DNA from: Akkermansia muciniphila
Lineage (GTDB): Bacteria > Verrucomicrobiota > Verrucomicrobiia > Verrucomicrobiales > V1-33
Direction of reading: 5' to 3'
NCBI GenBank assembly: GCA_943331195.2
Contig: CALQKQ020000037.1
Span: 1-14,289 of the forward strand
DNA: 14,289 nt
Shown: positions 14,019-14,289 of the stretch, piece after piece
Layout: every line of letters begins with the position of its first letter
Numbering within the stretch: the stretch's first letter is position 1
Notes under the pieces: model-generated
What the model was told of the DNA's origin: nothing
Database searches by the model: none
Seen by the model: only the letters and a program-made list of their open reading frames with translations
Made by a program: the position numbers and the translations under genes

Positions 14019-14289
14019 ATGAAACCCCCAAGCCCTCAAGGAACTCGCGCAGCCCAATCGATGCCGGAAACGGCACCCGCCACCAGCGGTGCCACTCAAA
14101 CCGACACCGCCGCCGCCACAGGCAAGCGGGCGATCGCGGTGATCGTTTCTGCCGCATCCTTGGTGGGATTGGCGGGCGCAGCCCGGGCGGCCGATGGGAC
14201 CGCTGGCTCGGCAGGAGCGGCGGGGACGACTCCGCCATCTGGTGGTTATTCAACGAATGGCGGAGTGGGTGGCAATGGCAGTGCCGGAA
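14019..14289 (+). CDS. Secreted Gly-rich protein, N-terminal part (autotransporter/adhesin-like)
   Basis: The frame is open from ATG 14019 to the window edge (90 residues). After ~38 polar residues (MKPPSPQGTRAAQSMPE and following) comes a late signal peptide, GKRAIAVIVSAASLVGLAG, with an ARAADG cleavage region. The mature part starts with a Gly/Ala/Ser/Thr/Asn-rich repeat-like region (GSAGAAGTTPPSGGYSTN, GGVGGNGSAG). A long N-terminal extension before the signal followed by Gly-rich repeats is typical of autotransporters and other large surface proteins. The barrel or anchor would lie beyond the window. The opposite strand is also open here but shows no protein features. Confidence 0.6.
   Translation, partial: MKPPSPQGTRAAQSMPETAPATSGATQTDTAAATGKRAIAVIVSAASLVGLAGAARAADGTAGSAGAAGTTPPSGGYSTNGGVGGNGSAG

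Noticed and set aside
13981..14253. 90-codon minus-strand frame at the right edge
   Set aside because: Arg/Pro/Ser-rich, lacks motifs, and lies opposite a frame with a signal peptide and Gly-rich repeats.

Overview
The window reads as part of a GC-rich bacterial chromosome. A formylglycine-generating-enzyme/sulfatase pair, lipoproteins, a porin-like barrel, genes mostly lacking clear Shine-Dalgarno sites, and IS66, IS630 and RAYT elements together fit Verrucomicrobiota (Opitutales-like) best. There is no rRNA or other phylogenetic marker, so this placement is an inference.

Left part (1-6219), ordinary chromosome, all on the plus strand. It opens with the last 34 codons of a formylglycine-generating enzyme whose stop overlaps the start of an arylsulfatase (ATGA), so the activator and its substrate are translationally coupled. 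Then come a 72-aa lipoprotein with an exact 7-residue repeat, an outer-membrane beta-barrel protein, a 547-aa alpha/beta-hydrolase lipoprotein, a fumarylacetoacetase-fold enzyme with its metal ligands, and a YceH (DUF480) family protein. Hairpins that may end transcription lie after the sulfatase and after the barrel gene.

Middle part (6220-9357), accessory DNA. The most unexpected gene is at 6704-7138: a 144-aa protein that reads, from its first strand to its last, like an animal cytosolic fatty-acid-binding protein (FABP/iLBP). Beside it is an orphan Phd/YefM-like antitoxin remnant on the minus strand, cut off immediately upstream of its ATG by an IS630-family element inserted at CTAG. The transposase of that element carries three in-frame stops, and each is explained by one C-to-T or G-to-A change. 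An orphan gene of unknown function follows.

Right part (9358-14289), a mosaic. A class II Fic protein has Ile in place of the Asn of its HPFxDGNGR motif. Two different IS66 transposase C-termini lie head to head, both without their N-termini. A visibly AT-rich 2OG-Fe(II)-oxygenase-like gene looks foreign. Next come a REPIN with perfect 22-bp inverted arms and a decayed RAYT (REP-associated tyrosine transposase) gene split by an ~81-bp palindromic insert. The window ends inside a secreted Gly-rich protein that is probably an autotransporter or surface adhesin.

I see no tRNA, rRNA or CRISPR array. The strongest candidate for something undescribed is the bacterial FABP-like gene. The REPIN/RAYT locus and the Fic variant come next.
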